Part shown: in pieces, positions 22,371 through 33,900 of the stretch
Position numbering within the stretch: the first letter of the stretch is position 1
Layout of the letters: each line of letters starts with the position of its first letter
Source of the DNA: Zoroaster sp. YZ-2022
Taxonomy: Eukaryota > Echinodermata > Asteroidea > Forcipulatida > Zoroasteridae
Direction: 5' to 3'
Assembly (NCBI GenBank): GCA_029582265.1
Contig: JAQQFT010000023.1
Coordinates: 3,001,071 to 3,065,070, forward strand
Length of the DNA: 64,000 nucleotides
The notes under the pieces: generated by a model
The model's input: the letters and a program-made list of their open reading frames with translations, nothing else
Database searches by the model: none
What the model was told of the DNA's origin: nothing
Program-made: the position numbers and the translations under genes

Positions 22371-23600
22371 CCGCTGAAATGTTGGGTTACCCCCCCTATC
22401 AGCACAATGCCCCTGGGCAGTATGGAAATATCATAAATATTTTGGGTTTTTTAATGACAGGCTGTTCCGTTCCCCTAAACCCCTATGACCCTAGCAGAAA
22501 TCCACCCCAAGGGAACTCATCAAGAAATTAAGTCGTCTTAAACAAAGGGAATTCTTTATGCTGTGGTATTTTTCGACCAGTTTTCCCCGGGGGGAAACTT
22601 TTTGTTTTTAAATTTTTTACTATAATTAACATTGTAACTTGGAAGTTGTGAAAGGGAAATAAATTGAATAAATTTAAAATTTAAACCCCTAACTCCAAAA
22701 GCATTTTGCAAACCTTCCTAAACCCCTATCAAACCCCAACACCATGGTTGACTGTTGCTGGCCCCCAGTACCCCAAATCAAACTCCAACACCCCTTAGCT
22801 GTTGGTTTTTAATTGAAACACATATTTAAAGAAAAAGTTTGAACCGGGAAGTCCCGCCCTCAGCTTAATTCATAATCCAACAATTTTTTTCATGCAAAAA
22901 ACTTAAATATAAAAAAAACAAAACACCCTATGGAATAAATGGTAATTTCCCTAGTTGTTGATGGGGGGCCCAATTTTAAGAAACCTAAGTACAATATTTG
23001 CCTTTATCAGTTGTTTTTAAAACAGGTTTTTTTACACACTCTCTCCTAAAAGTCCAACAATGTTGCATGCTAGTAAAACCCACCGTCCTCAAATAAAAAC
23101 CCAACACTGTTCTGCACCCCAAGGTACTCATCAGCCATTTCCAACACTTTACATGCCATATCAGGGGTAAAAGTACTCAACCTAAACTCAAAAAAATCCC
23201 TGGTGTTGGATTTTGGGCCCTGGAAAAGGGATCGGGGGGGTTAATGAAGTCTTTTTTAAAAGAAAGGGAAAGATTATCTTTGTTAAATGTTGAGCTCCCC
23301 CAACATTAACTGAAATTTTTGGTTTGACAGTGCCAGCGTCATCTTCTTTTTCCCCAAAAGGGGTCCCCGTGCTGGCTGTTTCGTTGGGGGGCCTTTTGCT
23401 GCTGTGGAAAAAGGAAGAAAATTAAAAAATATGTAAAAGGGTTGTTTAAAATTCATTTTGTGCTTAGGTCCCCATTGAAGATCAATATTTATATTTAGAA
23501 AACTAAATTTAAAAAAATAATTTATAGGTTGAGGGAAATTCTTGCGTCAGGTGATTAAACAATTGTTTAATTTGCCCCCCCCGGGTTTTGGGGATAGCAT
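22371..23600. other. No gene recognised; low-accuracy sequence
   Basis: Homopolymer-inflated sequence with scattered CCCCAACACC-type strings (about 22690-22800 and 23090-23200) that may be pieces of one diverged repeat. No gene or complete element is supported. Confidence 0.45.
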
Positions 23601-23730
23601 TTGTATTTTTGGGTTGTTTTTCCGGTGTGGGGAAAAAACTTCACGGAAAACTGGGGGGGTTAAACCCCGACCTCCGCACTAGTGCAGGCGTCTTAACCTC
23701 TCGACCACCGAGCTTCCCCGATGGGATTGG
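23600..23730 (-). mobile_element. SINE-like tRNA-related element, family B
   Basis: Minus-strand tRNA-like head: CTCGGTGGTCGAGAGGTTAA (box-A-like), then GGTCGGGGTTTAACCCC (box-B-like). The same head occurs in reverse orientation at 24400-24525, 29175-29255 and 36275-36420. It differs from the (ATT)n-tailed family. Confidence 0.65.
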
Positions 23731-24399
23731 CTGACTAGAATCCTATATAGCACCCCGGGACCGTGATATTTATAGGTGTAAATTCTTGCCTCGGGTGATA
23801 AACAAGTGTTTTAAAAATTTGGGAAATAATTCTTATACAGTTTCTAAAGAATGAAAAAAAGGGTGAAGCTGCAAATCTTTTTTCCCTTTTTGGGAAAGAA
23901 GATTATTCAGTTATCAAAAATTCAACGTTCATTTTTCTCTGCAAATTTTAAAAGTTTTTGATTTTTTTCTCGCTAGATCGCTGGTGTAATATTAGATAAC
24001 TATTCCCCGGGGCTCCCAAACATATTTGGTTCAGTATTTTGCCGATTTAAAAGAGGCGCTCAAAGGAAAAATTAAATTGCAGTTTTTTTTTCAATGAAAA
24101 AAACATATATGGGTAAAAAGAAATAAAAAAAAGGTCTAAAATCGGGGAATGAAACCACCAAAATTTCCCAGTTTAAGAATACGGGTTTTTAAATAAGTAC
24201 ACAGGTGAAATGTAATGATGATGGGGGGAAAATACAAATTTAAAAGGGTTATTCTTTGAAAAAATAGGGCGGTTCGGGTATCCAAATATCGTTTTGACAT
24301 TACTGATCCGACAGAATAGAAACATTTCTGCTAACCCCCCCCTTTACGGTATTTTTCATGAAATTTGGGTTTAAATTTTTTTTTGTGCCCTACACTGGC
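23731..24399. other. No gene recognised; low-accuracy sequence
   Basis: AT-rich, homopolymer-inflated sequence between two family B copies. Nothing recognisable. Confidence 0.45.
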
Positions 24400-24525
24400 G
24401 TGTGTATGACTGTCCCCAGTGTTTTCCCGGGTGTCTGTAAAAAAACTACACAGGCTTTTTCGGGGGTTGAAATGACCTCCTGCTTACAAATTCGGCGTCT
24501 TAACCTCTCGACCACGGGCTTATAA
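24400..24525 (-). mobile_element. SINE-like family B copy
   Basis: Contains GGCGTCTTAACCTCTCGACC and a degraded box-B region (GGGGGTTGAAATGACC). Same orientation as the copy at 23600-23730. Confidence 0.6.
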
Positions 24526-26310
24526 TAACCTTAAAACCCTGGTCTCTTTTTCCTTCTTTCGGTTGTTGTTCTTTAACCCCCCCTACTTCGGTACCTTTTT
24601 CATACAAGTTGATCACCATTTGAAACCATTCGCTTTTGGGGTTTTTGAATGGTGAAATAACAATGTCATTTTGATTCCCCAAAGGGTTTTTGAATGGTAG
24701 GTCCCTAATAAAAAACCCTTTTTTGGATCTTTCAAATGGTAGTACAGCTAATAAAAACCTTGTTTGGATTTTTAAGGGGTTGAATCAATGGACCCTTAAA
24801 ATTTGAATGGATATAAAAGGTGGGAAACTTCTACCAACACTTTCAAATGGGGTTCATCATGTTTTTACAAAACCAATGGGCTTTTTTTTAAGTGGAAAAA
24901 AGGGTTTTCCCTGGTCTATCAGTAGGAGGTTAATTAATTAATTAATTAATTTTTTAAAATTTGTATTTTTGGCGGGATTTAATGATTTGGATGCCATATA
25001 AAAAGTGATTGAAGGATGTCAATAGATTGATAAAAAAAAGTAAGCCTTTTGTTATCCATCTAATTTGTTTTGGGAGTTCTTTTTTTGTATACCTGAAATT
25101 GAAAAAATTTAAATAAATTAAAGAAAACATTCAATCGACCCTTTCCCTCCAAATTATTGATAAAGAAAAAAAATATCCCCTTTCCCTTATCCATCCATTT
25201 ATTTTTTTTTTATAATCCGAAATTGAAAAAAATTTAAAAAAATTGAGACATCAAAATCCACCCCCGATTTCTCTGGTTTTTCCCTGTTTTCATGATTTTT
25301 TTAAAATCCCCCTTTGTCTGAAATGTTCTTGAAAAAAGGGGGAAACCTCAAGGAAAGAAAAAGTAGCCTGTATTGTGTCCAAAGTTAAAATTTTTCTTGT
25401 TTAGGGGGATGTGGGGGCCCTGTAAATCCCCCAAAATTTTAACATCCAGGGGGTTTTAAGGGGTTTTGTCCTCTAGCCCAAAAAGGGAGACGGGCCCGCT
25501 ACCCATGTTTAAGGTTTTTTTATTTTTGTCAAATCACCCCTTTTTTTTGATTAAAAGATAGGACTTTTGTTTGTTTTTTTTTTGTTTCTTTTTTTTGTTT
25601 CGTGATCATTTTTTTCTGTCTATTCAACCATCTGTTGTCTACATACCCTATCTTCCTTTATTTCTCTGTGTCTTTTGGGTTTTTTTCCTTTTTGGGCCGG
25701 AAAAAAAAGGTTCTCAAAAACATGGTTTATAATGACCTCACAAACCCTTGAAATGTTTCTTCCAATTGAAACTTGTGCAACAGTCGTCTAATATATTCAG
25801 AAAAAGAAAAAAATTTTCCAAACCAAAAAAAAGACCTGTGGTATAAATGCAAAATAAATATTATTGGCCTTATTTTCCGGAAAACCTGGGGTTCTCCCCA
25901 AAAGGCCCTTTTGGGGAAGAACCTTCTGGGTTTTAAAACGTAAAATTTTTTAAAAATTGTTAACATATTCAAAAAAATTTTTATGATAATTTTTTTTCAG
26001 GGTTCTTTTTTCCAAAGGATCTTCAACTGGTGTTATCTTAAATCGTTTCAACTCTCGTCTCTAACTAAAAGGAGGTATGTAAATGTTATTAAAGGGAATA
26101 GTAAAAAAGGTTTTTCTCTTTTTGTTTTTTACTTTTTAAAATGATTTTCCTAAAATTTCCCATCCTTTCTCTTTGTTTTTTCATTTTTTGAATTGTTGTG
26201 TTCGTCTACTTTATCTCGGGTGCCATGGCCCGGGTGGTTTTTTGTCGGTTGTGTTCTAGTAAAGCAAGAAATGACTATGCACATTTTTTCTAATCTGTGA
26301 TACATGTCCC
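24526..26310. other. No gene recognised; low-accuracy AT-rich sequence
   Basis: Includes a short (AATT)n run near 24930-24950 and T-rich runs near 25560-25610. GTTTTTGAATGGT-like strings near 24640-24740 suggest a weak local repeat. No reading frame is credible. Confidence 0.45.
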
Positions 26311-26515
26311 ATGGCCAGGGCCCCTCCTGCATGCATGGAAAAAAAGGTGTCCACTGACCCAAGCAGGGTTTTTGCAATCACTGCAACAAACATGGATGCC
26401 CTAATAACCTCAATCCCCCAAAACCCTTTCCCTTTTAAACAAAGAGCATGTAGCTTTAACCTCAATCCCCCCAAATCCCCTTTGAAAGAGGATTTTGGAG
26501 GATTTGGGAAAGGGA
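26311..26515 (-). repeat. Dispersed repeat, copy 1 (inverted to copy at 33330-33575)
   Basis: Carries CCATGCATG-type sequence, GCAATCACTGCAACAAACAT, CCTAATAACCTCAATCC and GAGGATTTTGGAGGATTTGG. Read in reverse, these match the order at 33330-33575. No terminal repeats could be defined. Confidence 0.65.
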
Positions 26516-26977
26516 AGGGGTTTAAATTTTAAAAAAAAAAAAAGTTTTTAAAGTCTCCTTTTAACCCCAGTTTTCCATAATTTTGGGTTTTTTTTATTCC
26601 TTTTTTACTTTTACTTTTAAACTTTTAAATTTTTTCCCTTAATTAACCTTTGGTCCCCGGGGAAAATTTTTTAAATTAAGTAAACTATTTATGAAAAATT
26701 AATTTATGTAATAACATTTTTTCCCCATTTAATTTGAGGGTTTATTAATGTGGATTAAAAAAAAAATTTTTAAAATTAATTTTTTTTTCTTTCCTAAAGG
26801 GATGTGGGGATCTACTCAAAAAAAATTGATTGGATCAACTGATCAGTTGGTGTGGGGTGAAAGCGTTTTGGCGGTTGTCTCTCTTTGATGAATGCCATAA
26901 AGCAAAACTTTTCATTCAGAAAAGTCTTGATTATATTTAAAAACTCTTTTGAAAAAAAAGTCATCTTGTCTTAGGGG
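26516..26977. other. No gene recognised
   Basis: T- and A-run-rich low-accuracy sequence. No feature supported. Confidence 0.4.
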
Positions 26978-27303
26978 TTGCCATGGCCCGGCGGTTTAGT
27001 GCATCAGATTTGTGTTCTGATGGCGGGAGTCGTCAAAAAATTGGGGGTTTCCAACCCCGACTGGACCAGGGCCATATTCTTCTCTCCCCCCGGGGGTAAA
27101 GGGGTTTTACCTGTGGGGCAGAGTTGGTTTTTGTTTTGATTAGCCCTATGCCCCAAATGGCAAAAATTTGGGCTGTATACCCCTAGGGGGCTGAGATGGT
27201 TTCGGGAATGATTTATAACCCTTGAGGGGGGTTAAATAATGAAATGCGCCTTGAGCACTTTTTTGGTGGATACATAATATATAAGCCCACATTTTTTTAT
27301 TAT
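26978..27303 (+). mobile_element. tRNA-derived SINE
   Basis: Plus-strand copy. Head GCGGTTTAGTGCATCAGATT and TGTGTTCTGATGG, then GGTTTCCAACCCC. The body has GGGCTGAGATGGTTTC and TGCGCCTTGAGCAC, with an ATTATT-type 3' end at about 27298. Many homopolymer expansions. Confidence 0.8.
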
Positions 27304-27640
27304 TTCCTAAAATTTGGGGTTAGCTAGTTGCCTCATTTTCTATTTTTTTAAAAAAGCAAAGTAAAAATTTGAATTCATTATTTTTTTCGGGGAAAAGGAA
27401 AGACAAAGTCCCAAAGGGGCCCCCGTTGCTGTAAACCATTCAGAGGAAAAGATTGTGACTTTTTAAGAAAGATACCAAAAACCCCGGTCTTTGCCTGTTT
27501 TAAATTTTTTAAAAAATTTTGGTCAAAAATTGGTTTAACCCCAATTTAAAACCTTTCCCTGTTTAGGATGCCCCCAAAAAGAAAGGGTGTTTTCTGCAGT
27601 GCAACAGGGTTTCAGATTTTAAAAAACATGGTAACTATAG
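27304..27640. other. No gene recognised
   Basis: Low-accuracy spacer with no supported feature. Confidence 0.4.
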
Positions 27641-27722
27641 CAACATAATAATAATAATAATAATAATGAAACTTAAAAAGCGCCATCTATCTAGAAACCT
27701 AACCCGAGGCGCTGGGGGTAAT
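27641..27722 (-). mobile_element. Possible SINE 3' end of another subfamily
   Basis: An (ATA)n run followed by AAAGCGCCATCTATCT and ACCCGAGGCGCTGG. Reversed, this is a GC-rich body end with an (ATT)n tail. Only the 3' end is recognisable. Confidence 0.4.
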
Positions 27723-28016
27723 AAAAAAAGAGACAAAGATATGGAACATTAGATAAACATATATATTTGTTTTTTTGGCTTTTTTACTTTAAACTTTTTT
27801 GTTTTTTTAAAACAATTTTTGAGTTCATTTAAAAATCATTTTTTTTGATTGAAATTAATTATAACCAAGTATTAACAAAATTGAAACGACTTCCTGTTTC
27901 GGCTTTCATGGAACGTCTTGGGATGGGGGGGAGGGGCCCCTTCAAGTCTTGATCATTTCTTGGAACCCCATCAACAAAAAGAGGATTAGGTGGGGTGTTA
28001 ATCAGGAAGGACAAAA
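27723..28016. other. No gene recognised
   Basis: AT-rich sequence, nothing supported. Confidence 0.4.
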
Positions 28017-28260
28017 CAACCTTTCCCTCCTTCTATAGCTGAACTTTGGTGGAAAGTAGCTATAGCGGCCCTCAGTCAACTCCCTGTTTTGACTGTTGAA
28101 AATGTGCACAAAAGGCTTTTTTGGCTGGTTTTACTGATTTAAATTTTCCAATTTCGCGAAAGGTTTGACGGTGTTCACCTTTTAAATTGCACTAGATATC
28201 CTTGGCGATTTTCAACTTTTTGACTGTTTTTTGGCCCTTTAAGTCTAAAAGGGGTTAAAA
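28017..28260 (-). mobile_element. TTAACCCTCCT-family MITE, reverse copy
   Basis: Reverse-oriented relative of 21347-21658: CTATAGCTGAACTTTGGTGG, CAGTCAACTCCCTGTTTTGA, GCACTAGATATCC, and an end near GGGGTTAAAA. Indels blur the ends. Confidence 0.7.
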
Positions 28261-28411
28261 AAGAAATCTTTAAAAACAAACGATTTTGTCAAATATTCAC
28301 ATTTTATTTTTTTTGTAAAGTAACATTTAAAAAATTGTCCAGCTTCCTCATCAATATTTGTTTAAAAAAAAACCCTTAAAAGGCATATTGTGTTGGTCGG
28401 GCCCTTAATAA

Positions 28412-28722
28412 ATATTAACCTTTCTAGGCTGCAAGGCTCAAAATCGTCAAAATGTTGATATACTTCCCAAAGGTATATCTAGTGCATAAAGCCCAAACAC
28501 TAAAAAACCCTTTTTAAAATTAAAATACATTTAAAAGGTCAAAATGACCCAACCTTTTTTGACTGGAAAAAGCATTGTCGGTATTGTTCGGCGTGGTCAA
28601 AATGACAGTAAAACCAGTCAAAAATCCCCCTGTTTCTTTTGGGGTGAACAGCCCAAAAAAAGGCGTTGACGGGTTTTTGAACTTACTTTGCCACTAATGT
28701 TCAGCTAAAGTGGAGGGTTAAC
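28412..28722 (+). mobile_element. TTAACCCTCCT-family MITE, forward copy
   Basis: Shares AAGGTATATCTAGTGCAT, GCATTGTCGGTATTGTTCGG and GGTCAAAATGACAGTAAAA with 21347-21658, and ends GTGGAGGGTTAAC. It lies about 150 bp from an opposite-facing copy. Confidence 0.78.
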
Positions 28723-29174
28723 AAAGAAAAAAAGTTTATATAAAAAAGGCCCAGTAAAGAAACTTCTGATGGCGTATTATTGAAGGTGTTGCTGAGAGGG
28801 TTTTGCAATGGAGTAAGGCGTCGGGGATGTATGTATCGGGTTTGGAAATTAAGGGCAGAGTTTGTTACTATGGAGATGGATCTGACGGGAAAAAAATAAC
28901 AATATCTGACACTGCTGCTCTTTTAAATGGTGGTCATAGTTCCCTTTTTGAACATTTTCTTTGATACCTTTTTTGTTTGGGAATCATTTTCTTGACGATT
29001 TATTTTTCAGGAATGATTTTAAAGGTTTCTCAAGGCGGCTTTGAGGGAAAATTGTCGGGGCCGCCTCTTTTGTGGTCATACTTCTGGTCTGCCATAAAGC
29101 GATTTTTCAAACAACTGTGGTGGCGTGGGACTATTTTCTGTCAAATTTTTTATAATTTGGGTTTGGGGTTTTGA
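28723..29174. other. No gene recognised
   Basis: Low-accuracy sequence. A short frame at 28977-29174 has no recognisable motif. Confidence 0.4.
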
Positions 29175-29255
29175 ATTAATACCGGGTGGGATTGAACCCG
29201 ACCTCCCGCTTACTAGTGCAGGCTTAACCCTCGACCACCGAGCTTGCCCAATGAA
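29175..29255 (-). mobile_element. SINE-like family B head fragment
   Basis: GGTGGGATTGAACCCGACC and CCCTCGACCACCGAGCTTGC match the family B head in reverse. Confidence 0.55.
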
Positions 29256-29635
29256 AATTTTGGGGCAGTCCCCTTAAAACGGGTTCCCGGGTATATTTGT
29301 TTTTTTGAACCCCTTTTGGAAAACACTGAGTTCGGGGCTATAAAGTCGGTGCAGGGGAAAATTTTAAACAATTGTTCCCTTTCTGTTACTTTTCCCTTTG
29401 TGTTTGGGCTACTGATCCAATGGGGAACATTTTTTTGAAAACTTTGTTGATATCTTTGGATTTTGCAAAATTTTGAATATTTAAAGGGTGCCCCCAACCA
29501 TCTTAACCCCCAACTCTAAAATTTTGCTAGGAACCCAAATCCTCCAAAAAACCCTCAACATCTACAAAATACCCCAATTGTTTGGGTTTCCATGGCCAAT
29601 ATACACAGTCCCGAAACCCAAAAAAAAGCAGGTGG
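29256..29635. other. No gene recognised
   Basis: Includes AATCCTCCAAAAAACCCTCA near 29540, loosely related to the dispersed repeat at 26311 and 33330. Otherwise featureless. Confidence 0.4.
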
Positions 29636-29885
29636 GTTTTATGGTTTGGTAAAATGGCTACATTTTTTGCTGGGGGGTATCAGTGGAGTTGGGAAACCAA
29701 CAAAAGCGGCCCGGGGGAGTTTGATGGTTTTGGGACATGTTCCCTGCGCTATTTGCTGGGCCCAAAAGGGGGGTACTGAATCCAACAAAAAACGGGGGTG
29801 GAGTTTGATGGTTTTGGGAAAATGGCTCATGCTCTATTCGCTGGGCTATACTGGGATTTGAATCCGTCAAAAACAGGCAAAAACC
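29636..29885. repeat. ~85-bp tandem repeat, about three units
   Basis: Repeated GGAGTTTGATGGTTTTGGGA, (C/G)TATTTGCTGGGC and GAATCC(A/G)(A/T)CAAAAA strings at roughly 85-bp spacing. Both-strand ORFs of 60-90 residues here are repeat shadows. Confidence 0.65.
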
Positions 29886-30970
29886 CGGTGAAGGGTTTTT
29901 AGGACTTGGGGGAGTTGGGGTTTTTTCAATAAGTTTGGTGTTTTGCTTGTTTTAAATTTATAAAATGCATGGGGTTTTCATGATGGACGGCCTTGTTTCA
30001 CTTGGTGGCAAAAAATTGATCATAATGAACCCCCAGAGAAGCTTCATTTAAAAAAAATTTGGGGTTTGTTTTGCTTGTTTGGGGTAAAATAAAGATCATT
30101 GAAAAGGGAAAAAGCCTTGATGATGGTTTCTGCATTGTGATTGGTCTACAGGCGACAGGCGGGGGGATGGGTTTATGCAAAGTTTTAAATATTCACAATT
30201 TTTATATAAAAACAAGGTAGTTTGTTTGGATTGAATGTTTTTTGGGTTTTTTTTGGGTTCAAAAAAAAAATCATTTAAAAAAAAAAAAATTAAATTTTGT
30301 GTTATTTTTGTGTTAAAGTTTTTCAACACAAAATAGTTGAAATGGGTTTCATAAAAAAGGGAAGTTTCAAAAATTTTACATTTTTAATTCATCAAACCTG
30401 CTCTTTGGGTTAAATGCTAATGAGGGGCCCCCTGTTTTATGTTGGACCTGCCCGATATATAGAAACCTGCGCATTGTGGCCCTTTGGGGGGTGGGTGTAC
30501 TGGGTAATCCTTGGTGTTTATGATGAACTTGTTGACATTTTGGGGAAGCATGGGAATGAAACAAAAGGAAGATAGCAGTCAATCTGGCTTTTGTCCGTTG
30601 CTGGGGAAATTTTGGTCCCAAAAATCTTGCCCTACGCATCATTTTGGGGAAAAAAGTTTTTGTTTTTAGTGGAAATCAGTGTTTCTGTTTCTGGTGCATG
30701 TCTCATTTTTACATAAACATTTTCCCATTAAAAAATTTCTGTAATAAAATTTTTTTCTTGGTGATGAACATTTATTTTGTGTCTTTTTTTTTATCTATTT
30801 CTGTCCCGGGTTTTCATCTCAATCTTTTATAAAAATTTCTGATGTTCATCATTTCGGTAGTAATTTATACTTCATTTCTAGACAGAGAATGGGGATTTTT
30901 TTATCTGTTAGTAAAAATTTTTTTGTCATGTTCTTTTGAGCCTCGGGGTCTGTCTCTCAATCTTGGGAGT
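29886..30970. other. No gene recognised; low-accuracy sequence
   Basis: A minus-strand open frame at 30376-30642 (88 codons) is less homopolymer-ridden than its surroundings but has no recognisable domain. No repeat structure found. Confidence 0.4.
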
Positions 30971-30971
30971 G

Positions 30972-31302
30972 CTTTGGCCCGGGGGTCAACTTTCCCGACT
31001 CAAGTTCTGGTGTTAACAGCTGAATGTGGGTTGAATCCCCGGCCCCTGACAATTGTGTCCGGCAAGACCTTAACCATAATTTCCTTTTCCACAGGGGTTA
31101 AATGGGTACCTGTGAGGGGGAGAGTTGGTTGATTAGCCCTTTTCTGTAATGGCAGCAATTGAGCTGTTCTCTCCGGGAGCTGAGATGGTTTCGGGGAAAT
31201 TTATGAGCCTTATAGGCCCCTTTTGGGGGGTAATAATATAATGCGCCTTAGGGACCACTCAGTTGGTGGATTCCCCTATATAAATCACATTATTATTATT
31301 AG
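30972..31302 (+). mobile_element. tRNA-derived SINE, Leu-like head
   Basis: Head contains ACTCAAGTTCTGGTGTTAAC (resembling the anticodon arm of tRNA-Leu CAA) and GGGTTGAATCCCCGG. The body has AATGGCAGCAATTGAGCTGT and GCTGAGATGGTTTCGG, and the tail is (ATT)n at about 31290-31300. Confidence 0.82.
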
Positions 31303-31384
31303 GGGTATCTATCTGTCCATCTTTGTTTTTTATGGTGGGCTGGCGCCTTAAAACTGCCCATCTGCCCAACTGTCATTCTCTCAA

Positions 31385-31515
31385 TCCATTTATATTTGGG
31401 GTAAAGACTGTTTGTGGTGACACCATGTAGACATTCTCTTTTTTTTTATTAATTGGGTTTAAAAAGTGGTTGGTACAACTCGATTTTTCGATCATTATGC
31501 TCTGATCGTCTTCTA
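31385..31515. mobile_element. Arm of the hammerhead-like fold-back family
   Basis: Degraded match to the left arm of 39532-39771: GGTGACACCATGTAGA, GTACAACTCGATTTTTCGAT, CATTATGCTCTGATCGTC. Only one arm is seen, and the microsatellite follows directly. Confidence 0.55.
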
Positions 31516-32260
31516 TATGTCAGTCTGTCTTTGTGCTGATCTGTCTGTCTTTGTGCTGGTCTGTCTGTCTTTGTGCTGGTCTGTCTGTCTTTGTGCTGGT
31601 CTGTCTGTCTTTGTGCTGGTCGGGCTGTCTTTGTGCTGGTCTGTGTGTTTGCAATGTGGTCTGTCTGTCTGCAGTGTGGTCTATCTGTCTGTCTATCTTT
31701 GTCATCTTATCTGTCTATAGTGTGGTCTGTCTGTCTGCAGTGCGGTCTATCTGTCTGTCTATCTTTGTCATCTTATCTGTCTGTCTGCAGTGTGGTCTGT
31801 CTGTCTGTCTATCTGTCTTTGTCATCTTATCTGTCCCCTTTTGCAGTGTGGTCTGTCTGTCTGTCTAAGGGGTGGTCTGTCTGTCTTGGGGTGGTCTGTC
31901 TGTCTGCAATGTGGTCTATCTTTAGTCTATCTTTCTATCTTTGTTTTTATCTGTTTGTACAAAATGTGGTCCCGTCTGTTTTTGGGCCGGTCTGTCTTCC
32001 ATCTATCTATCTTTGTCATTTTTATCTGTCTGTCTGTAGTGTGGTCTGTCTGTCTACAGTCCGGTTTGTCTGTCTATCTATCTTTTTCATCTTATCTGTC
32101 TTGTCTGTAGTGTGGTCTGTCTTCTGCAGTCCGGTCTATTTTTTCATCTTTTTCTTTGTCATCTTATCTGTCTGTGGTAACCAACCCGTTTTACAGTCCA
32201 TCCCATTTTCTGTCTGCCTATCTTTGTCCTTTTTATCTGTCTATCTTATTCTCTATATCT
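31505..32260. repeat. (CTGT)n-rich microsatellite / minisatellite
   Basis: About 750 bp of TCTGTCTGTCT with interspersed GTGCTGG, GCAGTGTGG and CTTTGTCATCTTAT blocks. The start has 22-bp units (TGTCTGTCTTTGTGCTGGTC core). It creates long frames (up to 235 codons of V/C/L/S) that should not be called genes. Confidence 0.92.
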
Positions 32261-32429
32261 TCATTTTTTTTTGGATGTAGGGTCCCAGAATGACCCATGG
32301 GCGTGAAAAAAAGTCGATCTTATTAATTTAAGAAAATGCCCCTTCCTAATAGGTGGGGATGAATGGGGTATTCCGATTTTTTTGGTGGGTTCTTTTGCCC
32401 GTTTCCCGGATAAACAACAGACAAACCCC

Positions 32430-32690
32430 CCACCTTTTCAAAATATTTTTTATCAAAGCTATTTTTTTATCAAAGCTGTTTTTTTATCAAAAACTATTTT
32501 ATTGTCCAAAAAATTTTTTTGTCAAAAACTTTTTTTGGGCTTTTTTTATTATCAAAACTATTTTATTATCAAAACTATTTTATTATCAAAGCTATTTTAT
32601 TATCAAAACTATTTTTTTTATCAAAAACTTTTTATTATCAAAAAAATTTTATTATCAAAATATTTTATTATCAAAGCTATTATCCCGGTT
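32430..32690. repeat. 16-17 bp AT-rich tandem repeat
   Basis: Repeats of ATTTTATTATCAAAACT or close variants, about 15 units. The overlapping FIIKTILLSKLFYYQ-type ORFs are artefacts. Confidence 0.9.
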
Positions 32691-32994
32691 ATTAGGTCAT
32701 GTCAAATCTTGTTCATCTTGTTTGAAACTGGCGTTACTTTATTTCCTTTAAAAAAAAATCCAAAAAGATGAACCCAATTTTTGGTAGTGAATATAGCCCT
32801 TTAAATTTTTTTGTTCTTGGGATAAAGAAAATCCCTCCTTTACAGGTTCTGCCGAAAATATTGCCAAGTGTTCTTATCTTTTTTTCCTTTACGGTTTTTT
32901 ATTTTCTTTACAAATAAACTATTAAACAACATTTTTTTAGAATTAAATCAATGGGTAAATAATGCAAAATTAAATTAAAAACTTGGTTCTTAAA
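32691..32994. other. No gene recognised
   Basis: AT-rich low-accuracy spacer. Confidence 0.4.
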
Positions 32995-33062
32995 AATAAG
33001 TAAGGCTAATTTTGACACCATGTGCAATTCTCTATTGAAATGGGGTTAGTTCTGAAAAAAAA
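32995..33062. mobile_element. Fragment of the hammerhead-like fold-back family
   Basis: TTGACACCATGTGCAATTCT and GGTTAGTTCTGAAAAAA match the outer arm of 39532-39771. The hammerhead-like centre is absent. Confidence 0.45.
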
Positions 33063-33329
33063 GGGGGGGGTTTCAATTCGGCGTTTTCGAAACCAAAAAA
33101 ATTCTTTTTGGGTTTGGTTTTTTTTCGGGAAGAAAAAAAAAACGGCATACTTTTAATTTTTTAAAAGGGTTGGGTTTTTTTAACCTTTTTTTTTTAAAAA
33201 TTCCTTTTTCAAAACTTTTTTGGGGAACCCCTTTTTTGCCAAAAAGGTTTTTAAAAAAAAGGGGGTTTTTTTGAAAGGGAAAAAATTGAAAAATTTTACA
33301 AAGCTACATGCTTTTTTGCCCCCCCCAAA

Positions 33330-33575
33330 GTGGGGGAAAAGGTTGGGAAGGTTGAGGGGTTACATCTCGTGCTCTTTGCTAAAGTTGGATTTTGGGGGTT
33401 TAGGGTTAAAGCTACATTTTTTGCTAAAGTGAAGGATTTTGGAGGATTGAGGTTATTAGGCATCTTGCCTTTCCATGGCCGTAACCCTCCATGTTTTTTG
33501 TAGTGATTCAAGGTCAGTGCTTGGTGAGTGGAATTTGTCCATGCATGCAGGGAGGGTCCCCGGCCCTGTTTTAAA
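33330..33575 (+). repeat. Dispersed repeat, copy 2
   Basis: GGATTTTGGAGGATTGAGGT, TTTTTGTAGTGATTCAAGGT and TCCATGCATGCAGGGAGGGT match, in reverse, the copy at 26311-26515. GCTTTGCTAAAG-like blocks near 33370 and 33420 suggest internal tandem repetition. Confidence 0.65.
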
Positions 33576-33639
33576 TTGGGGTGCGTGTGTACATGTCGTT
33601 CTTGCTTTTTTTACGAAGGATTTTTTGGGGGATTCAGGT

Positions 33640-33900
33640 TTATGTGTAAACAAAGGGGGTAGGGGGTTAAAATTCAGGTTAAGTAAAAATGGGCCCGGGG
33701 TTAGGAAGGGTTCCCGGTTATGTTAAGCAAAGGCCTAGGGGTTAGGAAGGATTGGGGTTTTTGTAAACAAAAAGGGCCCAAGGGTTAAAAGGGTTCCCGG
33801 TTATGTGTAAACAAAAGGGCTAGGGGGGTTGGAAAGGGGTTAATTATGTGTAACAAAAGGGGGCCGGGGTTGGGAAAGGGTTCAGATTTGTGTGGGAAAA
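33640..33900. repeat. ~50-bp G-rich tandem repeat, about five units
   Basis: Units carry GGTTAGGAAGGGTTCCCGGT followed by TATGTGTAAACAAA and a GGGCCTAGGG-like end. Spacing is irregular because of homopolymer indels. Confidence 0.7.

Noticed and set aside
31533..32280. Long cysteine/leucine/valine-rich open frames (up to 235 codons)
   Set aside because: They come from a (CTGT)n-type repeat that lacks stops in several frames at once; no real protein features.
32353..32771. Two overlapping ~130-codon hydrophobic frames
   Set aside because: Produced by the ATTTTATTATCAAAACT tandem repeat.
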